A DNA stretch of 64,000 nt, taken from NCBI GenBank assembly GCA_015501585.1, contig JADNRY010000012.1, positions 496,001 through 560,000 on the forward strand, given 5' to 3'. The DNA comes from Rhodocollybia butyracea (Eukaryota; Basidiomycota; Agaricomycetes; Agaricales; Omphalotaceae). Positions 22,334 through 32,699 of the stretch are shown here, piece after piece (the stretch's first letter is position 1; each line of letters starts with the position of its first letter). The notes beneath the pieces were generated by a model. That model was not told the origin of the DNA and searched no databases. It saw only the letters and a program-made list of their open reading frames with translations. Both the position numbers and the translations under genes were made by a program.

Positions 22334-23748
22334 TAAAGATGGTAGAGATGTCCATGAGTCCGGATCCAAGTATACTTGGATCTGGCGCGCAAGTACCTGT
22401 GGCCCAAAAGCCTTGACTTGTGACCTGCGGAAGATCTGTGGGAAACGGATCTTTGACTTGCAGGTAGATTACCTGCAAGTTTGCAAGTACCTGCAGGTAT
22501 TTGTGTATTTATGCCAAAGAGTGTACTAATAATCATTAATAAAGTACTTACCTGTTTTATGATACATACCATTTATAAAACATTGTACTGTAACTGTCTA
22601 CTATTATTTCATACTTAGTTATGAAGTAAATATGTACTGACAGAAAGGTTTTACATTGTAGACAGCTCATGGCAATGGGGCGCTTAAATTAGCGCCAAAC
22701 GTCGTGAGCTGTCTACAACCTCAAACATATGTGCCAGTACTTGATAAGTACTATAATAAACATGATACTATGAATTACTGTAAGTTTTGAGTGTTAACTG
22801 ACAAATATTGTTGCTTGTACTATAAATTTTGAGCACTAATTAACAAATGTATGGGTTTACATTGCTTGTACAAGTCATAAAAATACCTGCAAGTCAGCTG
22901 AAATTCTCCAAAGTCTGACCTGTGACCTGCGCCGGACCCGTGGGAAACGGATCCTGGGATCCGTGGGTCACATACTCGCAGGTTTTCCCACGGATCTTAC
23001 CTGCGAGTACCTGTAGAGACCTGGACTCATGGACATCTCTAAAAGATGGACACAAGTCCAGTCCTTACACAGGTACTCGTGAGTAAGAACCGTGGGAATA
23101 CTTGCCAGTATCTGACTCACAAGTCAAAATACTTGTTTCCCACAAGTCACTAACAAGTCACAAGTCAAGGTTTTGAAAATTCACAAGTACTTGCCAGTAC
23201 TTGTGACTTGTGCAACAGTTAGTACTTATATATACTTAGGTGACAGAAATACATATTTTGGTAGTAAAAGTTGTGCAATACTTAGAACTTACAATGTTTC
23301 CTCATATTATACCTACTGTGTAAGTCATCAAGTACTGGCACACAGGCTTTAGATTGTAGACAGCTCACGGCGCTTAGGCACTAATTCTAGTGCCTAAGCA
23401 CCGTGAGCTGTCTACAATCCAAAACCTTAGTGTCACTATGTATTTACTTCATAATGTAGTATGAAATTGTTGTAAATAGGTGTAGTACAGGTCTTGGTAA
23501 TTACAATACTGTATAACTGATGTATATAAGTAAATAATAATAACAACACAAGTACTTGTAAGTATACCTGTAAGTACTTGTATCCCAAGTCAGATACAAG
23601 TACTTGTAGGTATACTTGTGAAAATACTTGCAAGTCAAGTACTTGTTTCCCACAGTTCCCATCCAAGTCATGAGTCAAGCATTTTAGGCCACAAGTACTT
23701 GTGTGCCAGTTCCAAGTATACTTGGAACCGGACTCATGTCCATCTTTA
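22334..23748 (+). mobile_element. Outer hAT-type MITE carrying a nested MITE
   Basis: Ends are TAAAGATGG (22334-22342, continuing at 23050 with ACACAAGTCC) and the inverse GGACTCATGTCCATCTTTA at 23730-23748. Without the nested element the length is about 708 bp. A central hairpin is at 23353-23418. No coding capacity. Its own target duplication is unclear. Confidence 0.8.
22343..23041 (+). mobile_element. Nested hAT-type MITE with 8-bp target duplication
   Basis: A 699-bp element with ends TAGAGATGTCCATGAGTCC and its inverse, inserted nine bases inside another MITE. The duplication AAAGATGG is exact (22335-22342 and 23042-23049). A central stem at 22656-22718 has the conserved outer stem TTGTAGACAGCTC but a diverged inner stem. 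Confidence 0.9.
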
Positions 23749-24437
23749 GCTTCAACTCCCGGACTACCTTTGCCAAATACATCCTGTATTCCATGTTTCA
23801 CAATTGGAACCTTCGGTCCTGAACTCCATCCCAAATCATACTCAGCCTCCTCCACCACCAATTGAAGTTGATGGTGAAGAGGAATACAATGTGGCTGAAA
23901 TTCTTGATTCCAAAATCAACTGAAGATACAAGCAATGCCCCCTCTGATACTATATCTGATGGGTGGGCTACAAAGGCACCAATGACAAGTTTGCTTGGGT
24001 TGCTGCTGATGAACTGCATGCTGATGAGCTGGTCCTGGCCTTCCACCAACATCATCCAAACAAACCTGGACCTACTTAATCCTTTGTGTGTACTTATACT
24101 TTTCTTTCCTTTGTTTCATATCACTTTTCTGAGTCTCTGACCTCAGAGCTTGAAGGGCTTCAATTGCCATGATAACAAATTGAGCAATCACCCCTTCTTT
24201 TATCATTTTCTTTTGAAGTCATTCCGACTTTTCTGATTCTGGCCTAGGCTGCATTTAAACTCATTTCACCTCTTACATTTCACTCAAATTAAAAGCAAAA
24301 CATTCTACAATATATACAAACAAATTTTTCTTTTATTTACAAGCCCACTTTGGGTTGATCCATTTCCCTCTGAATTATCAAAAATATATACAAGTCCAAA
24401 AAGTACACTACAGCTCTGAGGTCTCTGACCCCTACTC
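23749..24437. other. No recognisable gene
   Basis: Short open frames only (23862-24140 plus, 23798-24055 minus, which overlap each other). I recognise no domain. AT-rich before the microsatellite. Confidence 0.4.
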
Positions 24438-25015
24438 CTCATCCTCCTTTTCCTTTTCCTTTTCCTTTTCCTTTTCCTTTTCCTTTTTCCTTTTCCTTTT
24501 TCCTTTTCCTTTTCCTTTTCCTTTTCCTTTTTCCTTTTCCTTTTCCTTTTCCTTTTCCTTTTCCTTTTCCTTTTTCCTTTTCCTTTTCCTTTTCCTTTTT
24601 CCTTTTCCTTTTCCTTTTCCTTTTCCTTTTCCTTTTCCTTTTCCTTTTCCTTTTCCTTTTCCTTTTCCTTTCCTTTTCCTTTTCCTTTTCCTTTTCCTTT
24701 TCCTTTTCCTTTTCCTTTTCCTTTTCCTTTTCCTTTTCCTTTCCCTTTTCAACTTAGGCTTCCTCAGCCTCAACTTAGGCTTCCTCAGCCTCAACTTAGG
24801 CTTCCTCAGCCTCAACTTGGCCAATTCCTCCCTCATGTGTCCACTGCATCAATGAGACACTGGATGTCATTGCAGGCCCAATTCCACTCCAACATCATCT
24901 CCTCCCTCATCCTCACAATCTCCCTATTGAGGCCTGTGACCTCAGTGGTGAGTGCAGTGATCTCATTGTGGTCAACCTTTGCCCATTTTTGGTCCCCCAA
25001 CTCTGGAAACCAGTC
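24432..25015 (-). pseudogene. Coiled-coil gene, C-terminal remnant
   Basis: The minus strand gives a coiled-coil-like stretch (NEITALTTEVTGLNREIVRM..., 24836-25015). A one-base shift near 24836 leads into MREELAKLRLRKPKLRLRK and then about 100 Lys/Arg residues from the hexamer array. By composition and orientation it looks like the 3' part of the charged gene at 25823-26606, with repeat X inserted between them. Function unknown. Confidence 0.45.
24438..24820. repeat. (TTTTCC)n microsatellite plus 21-bp minisatellite
   Basis: About 310 bp of a TTTTCC hexamer array with scattered one-base length variants (24438-24749), followed by three full copies of a 21-bp unit beginning CAACTTAGGCTTCC (24750-24812) and a partial copy. 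On the minus strand both are in frame as Lys/Arg/Gly-Lys repeats and LRLRKPK repeats, fused to the coiled-coil remnant described next. Confidence 0.95.
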
Positions 25016-25819
25016 GACATGAAGGCGGATTCCAAGGGTAGGGAGACTTTCTGAAGGCCTCTGCAAACAACAGATCTATCTTGACAAGTAGAGAGCACAG
25101 TTCATTACCTTGGTGCACATGAACTCTCTCTGCTTTGTCCACACTCCAGTCCTGACAGTATAGAGCACAGTTCATCACCTTGGTGCACATGAACTCTCTC
25201 TGCTTTGTCCTCACTCCAGCATGCTTCAGTGTCTCTCTTTTGGCTTACAGACTATTTGAACAAGCTGAACCCCAGCTTCAAAACACATTTTATCTCTTGT
25301 TAATATATCATCCTTTGCTGTTGAGCTATTCACAGTTCAAATTGCAGCCTACAATGTGACACATCATTGTCACATGACTTTTGGGATATCATTCTGACAG
25401 AAATTTTGAGGAGAATCCAATGGAATTTTTGCCGAGGCCATTGGATGAGCCATTCACATCATATGATCACTTTGATTCATTCAAAGTCTGACATCCTTGT
25501 ATCAACTCCAGACAGTTTTTCTGTCAGTGGTTCTAGGACATGTCTGGTATCATTATGAGCAGTCTTTTAATGCGAATCCAATGGTGCAAAAATTATAGGA
25601 TTTGAGTCACCGGCTCCCAAGATATCACAAGTTTAATATTTTCTGTAATTGTACAAACCAATGTATGTTCTATTTGTTTCTTCTTTAGCTCATTGTCTAG
25701 TATGCTTTTTTATACCTACTCATGTAACAGTACATAGCTCTTCATGATCCGCTTAATTTATGGGCCTGGGGCCTGAGTTTTGGCTAACTTATTCATTACT
25801 GAGTGATAAAAGGCATAGG
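25016..25819 (+). repeat. Repeat X, copy 1
   Basis: It starts GACATGAAGGCGGATTCC and ends GATAAAAGGCATAGG, the same two ends as the copy at 49192-50224. The middle differs (a 70-bp CTTGGTGCACATGAACTCTC unit is duplicated at 25080-25215). No RT, transposase or terminal inverted repeat is visible. Confidence 0.7.
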
Positions 25820-25822
25820 CTA

Positions 25823-26606
25823 CACTTCAACTTCACTCCTTGCGGGCCACACTGGGCTTCACCTCATGACAATCCCAATTGGCATTTTTGCACCAATTGC
25901 ACCTGTCCTCCTTATCCACTCTTCGGCCTGTGTTTGGCCTTTTCTTCTTTGGTTTAGGCATTCCCTTCTCCTTCTCCTTCCCCTTCTTCAACTTGTGGCC
26001 ATCTTCTTTGTTGTCTTTGTTGGAATCATTGCCACTGTTGTCACCAGGACTCGGAGGAGGGGAAATCAGGGGAGAAGGAGGTACCTAAAGAAAAACCATT
26101 AGCTGGAAGGAAAAGTAGTCAAGTCCAACTTAGACTCACCATTACCACTGATTTTGGCGCCTGTCTCATGTCCTCTTTGTCCCCTTTGGCTTGCTCAGCC
26201 CTGCCTTCTTCCCATTCTCTTTGTCAGCCTCTTGCTTCTTACACAGTGCCAGCTGCTCAGTGACCAACATTCTCCACTCCCTCTCCTCCTGCTTGGCCTT
26301 CTCCCTTGCTTTTTGTTTGGCTGTGGCCCTCTCCCTTTCCTTCTGCTGCTCCTCAGCATATACTCGGAGCTTCTCCACATCCTCTTCTGCCTTCTTCTTC
26401 ATGTCTGCTTCAGCCTGAAGTCATTTGGCCTCTTTCTTCAACTGCCTCTCCTCCGCCTTCTTTGCCTTCTTTGCCACCACTTCTGTGGCCTGCTTTTCAG
26501 CTGCAACATGGGCCCTTTCAGCTTCCTCTTCTTGCTGTTTAAGTTCCTCATTGGAACTGTCAGCGTCGTTGGAGTGGCATGAGTTTGCACAAGAGTGGTT
26601 GGACAT
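25823..26606 (-). pseudogene. Highly charged coiled-coil protein with Cys motif, broken
   Basis: The minus-strand frame starts MSNHSCANSCHSNDADSSNE and runs through a Lys/Glu/Ala-rich coiled coil (EEEAERAHVAAEKQ). It meets TGA at 26421-26423, apparently a former CGA, and continues in frame as LQAEADMKKKAEEDVEKL to 26166. An intron with an AG at about 26083 probably joins a Pro/Ser-rich and basic exon ending CNWCKNANWDC, a possible zinc-binding motif. Similar charged Cys-motif proteins are common near repeats in basidiomycetes, but I know no function. The gene is further interrupted by repeat X at its 3' side. Confidence 0.5.
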
Positions 26607-26710
26607 TGAGCAAGGATTTTTGGGAGTACTTAGGGATATTTTGGATTTTGGCTTGGCCTTATATACCCAGGCGCTTACACTCTATTGAGGGTAGGGTTGA
26701 TCCCGGACAT

Positions 26711-27208
26711 TGTTGGAGGAAACTGCACTTGTTGAAGTTAAACACACTGGAGCGCCCTTCAGCTAACCCAAGCAGTGTGATACCTGTCTTAGTACAGCGT
26801 TGTTATGCTCAGTATAACAACTATAGTGTTGTACTAATAGCCTTATAGTTCCTCAGTACTCCAATAGACAGCAAACAATGAACTGAATCAAAGATATGTG
26901 AATATTGATTTGGACTCTTTCTAACTTAGTAAGGAATAGGTAGTTGTTTGGTTCTATTTGTACTGAAACACATGAGGCGTGAAAATGGGTGTCCACAATT
27001 GTGCGTGCATAGATATTTTCAACAGTCACCACTCAAACTGAGAAAATATCTTGCAAACTGAACAAATGAAAGCCAAAAAGTAAACTAGGGCAGATATCAA
27101 CATGGTAACGAAAGATAACTATAAAAGTACATAGTTTAGAGACGGAATATGAGTGTGGGACATCGCTTATGTAAGCAGTAAGTGTTCTATCACTATATAC
27201 ACTCAACA
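26711..27208 (-). repeat. Copia-1 solo LTR (498 bp), TSD GACAT
   Basis: Ends TGTTGGAGGAAACTGC and ATATACACTCAACA on the plus strand; by comparison with the full element its sense strand is minus. An exact 5-bp duplication GACAT lies at 26706-26710 and 27209-27213. This is the product expected from LTR-LTR recombination. Confidence 0.95.
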
Positions 27209-28323
27209 GACATATCAGTGATATCTTAGCATTATTCACACATCACAGCAACCCTGTGACAGGTATATATCTTATCTACTGCCCTTAGCGCTCATCTACT
27301 ATAGACACTCTACATGTATTATATAATTATGATTTAACTTGACTTTAGACTTCTTTGTTCTCTTTCTCTTGGCTGAGCAAGACCTTTCCACCCTATGTGG
27401 AGCCCATAATGTAATGTAAGATGGATGTTGCCACATCTTGCATTGCAATTTAAGATAGTTCTGTCCACCGTGGCAAATGTGCCTGCATTGCAATGTGGTA
27501 TATGTCACAGCCTGGCCTTTGAAAAATTACTGAATTAGGGAATTTTTCACTGTGTGTAACATGAAGCTTGCATCTGCATGTCACATCACAACTGTTTTAG
27601 CCAAATTTAGAAATATAACAGTTGGCCATATTAAGCTATGGCTAAAGCGGCAGCGCGGGTACACATTTGATGGGGTCATGTGACTCACCGATTGCAGGTT
27701 TCGATAGCTTTGTTAAAATAGGCAATTTACGAGCCTAATTGGGATGTTTCTGTATGGGTAGCTAGCCCAAAAAAGGCTATGGATAGTGTATTAATATTTT
27801 AGCACTGTACCTTGATGGATGGGGCACCGTAATGGGTTGGATTGAATGAAAAGATTTAGATTACCTTTGGTCAAAGCTGTACATCACTGCCTAATTGGGA
27901 ATGCCAGCAAAGCGGCCTAAAAGCCTGCTTGTACAGCAGATATCCTTGCTAATAGGGATGTACATAGTGTCTTTAGATATATCAGAGGTCCCTGAAGCGA
28001 AATTACAGCCAGAGCGGCGGTCAAAGCTGTTTTATTACCATATTTAGAATGCCAGCAAAGCGGCCTAAAAGCTTGTTTATGCATGGGTATTCTACCTAAT
28101 AGCAGTCTACACAGTGTCTATAGATTCACAGTAGGTACCTAGAGCGAAATTAAAGCTGGTATGTGGTGTAATAGTGGCCCTGCTTCGAGGTTTGGGACTG
28201 TGGCTGTGCTTTAAAAAAAATTGAAGTAAAGGTAGGGATGTTTGATATACTAGTGGTACAGGCATGATTTCTACATAGTATATATATACCTGAAGCGAAA
28301 TTAGAGCATTCTGTGGAGAGAAT
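27209..28323. repeat. Foldback-related repetitive sequence, no gene
   Basis: From about 27520 the sequence carries GGTCAAAGCTGT and GCCAGCAAAGCGGCCTAAAA units (27901-27931, 28050-28080), similar in style to the foldback arms. 27209-27520 has nothing I recognise. No coding region. Confidence 0.5.
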
Positions 28324-29844
28324 AAGCTGTAATTGCCAGCTCTAGGCCGGAGGAGGTCAAAGCTGTATGACCAAATAGGGAAATATATCATTACATACAG
28401 GTGGTGTTGAGTCGAAGTTGGGCTCAGTAATGGCATGGCCTCTCAAGGTCTGAGGTTTGGAATACATATCTGAGTAGTGTAGTATACCAGCTACGCCCTC
28501 CAGGTGTTATATTTCCCAATATGTGGGCAGGAGGATGTACATGGAGTGATCAGTGGTGAGTAACCATCAAAATTCGCATTTTTGAGGAATTAAATACTAA
28601 TAATGAGTGCCTAAGTGCAGGTAGCACCTCAAGGCTTGGTAGGTATACTGTACTACATAGTATACACTCGATCTGTGTCCAAGAACCACTAATATGGCAC
28701 CAGAGGCGATGGTATGTACTGATCTTTATAGATTTTGCCTGAAAACTCGATTTTTTGAGGAATTAGCATAGAATATTGGGGCCTTGAGAGTAGCCAAGAG
28801 GCTAAAATGTCGTATATAGACTGTAATACATAGTACTAGACGTCGCCATATGCAAAAATGATTTATAGAGCACCTGAAGCGATGGTATTCCCTGATCTGT
28901 ATGGATTCTGCCAAAAAATGTGATTTTCCGGAAATAAAACAGGCATCTCTAAGAGTGTGCTACAAGTCTCAGATCCAACCAAAAACTTGGGAAACATGTC
29001 TTCAAATCCAATTCAATGATTACCAGGTGTTATATCTACATCTGGGTACCTCCATGGAATGATACTGTGGTAAGTGCACACTAGGATATCTCTACTTGGC
29101 TCAAAGTTCAGATTGTGACATTGAGATGTATATACTGAAACCTTTTAATCTGGCAGGCCTATATATGATTTGAATACATGATTCCCAAAGTTTGAGCATA
29201 GTCTGAGGTCCATAGCATACTCTATTCATGTTTTATGTCCTGAAAATCACATTTTTTGGCAGAATCCATACAGATCAGGGAATACCATCGCTTCAGGTGC
29301 TCTATAAATCATTTTTGCATATGGCGACGTCTAGTACTATGTATTACAGTCTATATACGACATTTTAGCCTCTTGGCTACTCTCAAGGCCCCAATATTCT
29401 ATGCTAATTCCTCAAAAAATCGAGTTTTCAGGCAAAATCTATAAAGATCAGTACATACCATCGCCTCTGGTGCCATATTAGTGGTTCTTGGACACAGATC
29501 GAGTGTATACTATGTAGTACAGTATACCTACCAAGCCTTGAGGTGCTACCTGCACTTAGGCACTCATTATTAGTATTTAATTCCTCAAAAATGCGAATTT
29601 TGATGGTTACTCACCACTGATCACTCCATGTACATCCTCCTGCCCACATATTGGGAAATATAACACCTGGAGGGCGTAGCTGGTATACTACACTACTCAG
29701 ATATGTATTCCAAACCTCAGACCTTGAGAGGCCATGCCATTACTGAGCCCAACTTCGACTCAACACCACCTGTATGTAATGATATATTTCCCTATTTGGT
29801 CATACAGCTTTGACCTCCTCCGGCCTAGAGCTGGCAATTACAGC
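28324..29844. repeat. Palindrome with arms of about 620-690 bp
   Basis: 28324 to about 28945 is mirrored by about 29230-29844, centred near 29085. The match is nearly perfect at the outside and decays toward a loop of about 280 bp. An identical 62-codon frame appears in each arm (28726-28914 minus, 29256-29444 plus) and is a by-product of the symmetry. Units such as GGAGGTCAAAGCTGTATGAC at the outer edge link it to the other foldback sequences. The right end stops three bases before a PIF-Harbinger-like terminus. Confidence 0.85.
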
Positions 29845-29991
29845 TTAGAGCCTGTTCAGCAATGAGAACCGAGTTGTTATTCTGAGATCCAAATTTCCTT
29901 TTTCAGGAATCCGCATCTTTGAAATATCATGCTGTGATTTTAGAGTGACAGCAGGTGACAGCGCGTGCTGCGCATTGATTGTACATAGTAT

Positions 29992-31436
29992 TTGTCTAGT
30001 ATTAAACTGTGCATGCAAGCCATCCTTTGTAGTCCTCGTCACTCTAAAATGCCACAGCCTGGTCAGAAGTCCATTGACCTGCTGAAACAGCTTGTAATGG
30101 TGTATGGGTTTCTTCTCAATGTCATCGCTATTGTGGCTACAGTATATGCCTCTCCTTATTACTGGAAGCAAGAATACCACAATTCATCATTAACTGGTTA
30201 TGGCTGGGTCACAGAACTCATCCATGGTCATCCTGACCGAATCTGTAGCTGCCTTGGGGTCTGTCTCCATGTGTTCATTGCACTGGTAGAACAGCTCAGA
30301 GTTTTGGGGATGGCTGAGACCAGATATGTCACCCTTGAGGAGCAAGTGGCTATATTTCTACACATGTGTGTTACTGGTCTGTCTGTTCGCCATGTAGGTG
30401 AATGTTTCCAACGTGCAAATGCAACTATATCAAAGTAAGAGTTTTATTCATATGAATCTCAGAAGCTGATTAATTATGTAGGTACTTCCGAGAAGTCCTG
30501 TTCATGCTCTCTGGTCCACAGTTTTACAATCAGTATGTCCGGATGCCTAGTGCTGATAATCCAGTCCCCGAGTTCATACAAAACAACCCAAAGTTCTTCC
30601 CATTTTTCAAAGATGCTCTTGGAGCAGTGGATGGAACCCACATTCACTGTATGCCTAGTGCTGATCAGCGAGACCTTGCACAGAATCGGAAAGGTTTCAT
30701 GTCACAAAATTGCCTCACAATCTGCTCCTTTGGTTTGCGCTTTCTTTATTTTGTTGCTGGTTGGGATGGCTCGACGGCAGATGCTTCCATGTATATTGAT
30801 TCACGCCTGATGGATCTTCCTGTTCCAGAAGGACGCTACTACCTGGCCAATGCAGGCTTTGGCATGTGTGGTACTCTGCTCCTTCCGTATTCTGGAACCC
30901 GCTACCATTTGCAAGAATGGGAAAAGGCTGGCAAATGGTATGAACATTAAAAAGCAAAACTACCTGGTCATTTCGTTGCTGACAATAAGTATTATAGACC
31001 AGTCAACCGAGAAGAGCTTTTTAACCTGCGTCATGCTGTCGCACGCAATGCAGTTGAGTGGATTTTTGGTGTTGTGAAAGCGCGATGGGAGATCCTTGAA
31101 CGACCAGCTCAATTTGACATGGATATCCAAGTCCGCATTCCTCCGGCACTAGCTGCACTTCACAACTTCATCCTTGAGTTTGATCCTACCGATATTGAGG
31201 ACTTTCTCAAGGATCCATCAATCTTTGATCCAGAACCTGGTGACCGTGACCCACTGCAAAGTGATATATATGGGACTCTTGCAAAGGAAGCCCCAACAGC
31301 CCAAGAAAAGGCTGCAGCTGAGAGAAAGAGAGATGAAATTGCAGAGGCAATGTGGGTACAATATCAACAGTGGCTGCAGGAGAAGGGTCTCTTGGACAAT
31401 GATGGATTGGAGGGTCCTATTACTCAGGCTATGTAA
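29992..31436 (+). pseudogene. PIF-Harbinger DDE transposase, one in-frame stop
   Basis: Exon 1 runs from about 29992 to 30434, then a 47-nt GT..AG intron (30435-30481) and exon 2 to 31436. Motifs are LGAVDGTHIHC (first Asp), FVAGWDGSTADASMY (second Asp) and NAVEWIFGVVKARWEIL with the catalytic Glu. The N-terminal part (VTLEEQVAIFLHMCVTGLSV) is the helix-turn-helix region of DDE_4 family proteins. The only clear lesion is TAA at 30948-30950 (possibly CAA before), after which the frame continues unbroken through PVNREELFNLRHA to the normal end. The true start may lie upstream of 29992. Nearly intact, so fairly young. Confidence 0.88.
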
Positions 31437-32269
31437 TTAAATACCACCAATTCGCTCCTTTGAAACGATACTATCAAGGTATTTACGACGGATAACGGGA
31501 TTGGTAAAACTATTGTAAATATCAGCAACAGCCTTATCCCTTGTGATAGCATGCATGAAATGTAGCACATCTTCATCGTCAAGATCACTCTCCTTTTCCA
31601 CTAATGACACTGCCTTGGCACGACGAGCGGGGGTTGACAACAGTGAAGGATCGGAAGGTGTGGGTGGCATGAGAAAATCCCGAATAACCTGATTCATCCC
31701 AGACACCTCACCGACAAGGCCAGAAAGCACCTCTGCACCACGAACTTTCTTCGACGATGATGTGGAAGGGGTGAAAATGTTGTCAGAAGAGCGTTTGAGT
31801 GATAGTGGTGCAGGAGCAGGTGTTTTGGGGATAGCAGAAGCCTTCGCTGACACCTTCGTAGCCTGTAAGAAATGTTAGTATGCTATATTTCAAAGTATAT
31901 GGTACTCACCTCAATGTCGGAGTCATCGGACACCTCAGGTGTTTTGTGCTCATTCTCAATGCTATTTGCAGCCATATCCTTGTCAATCTGAGAAAGATCC
32001 CAGTCTTGGCTTTGGATTTCATCATTAAGAGCATCGGTGGGCTCAACCTGACTCGCTACTGCAGAAGGACGAAAGACATGGGTACCCTTTGGCTTGTATG
32101 GCATGATCTGCTCCATCTTGCTGAGATAAACCCAACCGTTGTTGCGAAAAGGTTTGGCGGCCTTGGTTTTGATGACAAACCGCTCCCAAACATCAGCGGT
32201 GAGGGCAGTGATTCCAGCGCCATGCCCGTCACTCCAAGGGCCCCAACCTGAATAGGTTTTTATTTTCAT
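31437..32269 (-). CDS. Myb/SANT-like DNA-binding protein (Harbinger ORF1)
   Basis: Two exons, 32269-31910 and 31862-31437, are separated by a 47-nt intron (31863-31909) with GTGAGT donor and TACTAAC branch site. The N-terminal 65 residues form the Myb/SANT-like domain (WGPWSDGHGAGITALTADVW, then KAAKPFRNNGWVYLSKMEQI). The remainder is Ser/Pro-rich with an acidic patch and a helical C-terminus (NPVIRRKYLDSIVS). In Harbinger elements this partner protein helps bring the transposase to nucleus and ends. No stops or frameshifts are seen, unlike the transposase beside it. A free-standing host gene of the same domain family is an alternative. Confidence 0.8.
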
Positions 32270-32699
32270 GATGGCCTCATATGTTTCCTTGAGCTAGCAA
32301 ATAATAAGTTCATGTGCATCCACTGGCAAACTGCTAATGATCATTGGGTTCTTGGCCTTCATAGAATAATTGTACATACACATTACCTACCTGCTGCTTG
32401 CCCTAAGTTCTTCACATGCTGAAGGGATACTGTTCAATTGTGCTGCAAAGCACATCTGAACATTGACTGAATGCATATTCTTGGCATTCAGTTACCCTAT
32501 TTGTGTTCCGATTAACTTAAGTGACTGAGTCCGAATTGGAATGATTGGATCAGTGGATGGAAAATGGATGGATAATTATATGCAATCAACACTGAAAACA
32601 CTTGTCATTGGGTTCTGACTTTGTTGTTATGATCTGAGTTCATAACTTGTGGAAGCACATCACTGACTGTTGCTCTACTTTTTCTAGAACCTTATCAAC
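32270..32699. other. No recognisable gene
   Basis: AT-rich sequence between the Myb-like ORF and the copia-2 gag. It must contain the lost Harbinger right end and the copia-2 leader. I can identify neither an LTR nor a primer-binding site. Confidence 0.4.

Larger units (their letters stand above)
29848..32269. mobile_element. PIF-Harbinger element (transposase + Myb-like ORF), right end not found
   Basis: The two genes typical of this superfamily lie convergently. A transposase on plus and a Myb/SANT-like ORF on minus finish almost tail to tail at 31436/31437. A plausible left terminus GAGCCTGTTCAGCAATG at 29848 is preceded by TTA, a possible 3-bp target duplication. I find no inverted partner before the copia-2 gag at 32700, so the right end is probably lost or diverged. 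Confidence 0.7.

Noticed and set aside
24355..24855. 166-codon plus-strand frame rich in Phe, Ser, Leu and Pro
   Set aside because: It is only a translation of the TTTTCC microsatellite. The minus-strand reading has coiled-coil flanks, the plus one has none.
28726..29444. Two identical 62-residue proteins on opposite strands
   Set aside because: They arise because the palindrome arms are identical. Nothing suggests coding selection.
30939..31016. An intron bridging the stop at 30948 in the PIF transposase
   Set aside because: The frame continues unchanged after the TAA and the residues that follow fit the family. The possible GTATGA donor gives another stop.
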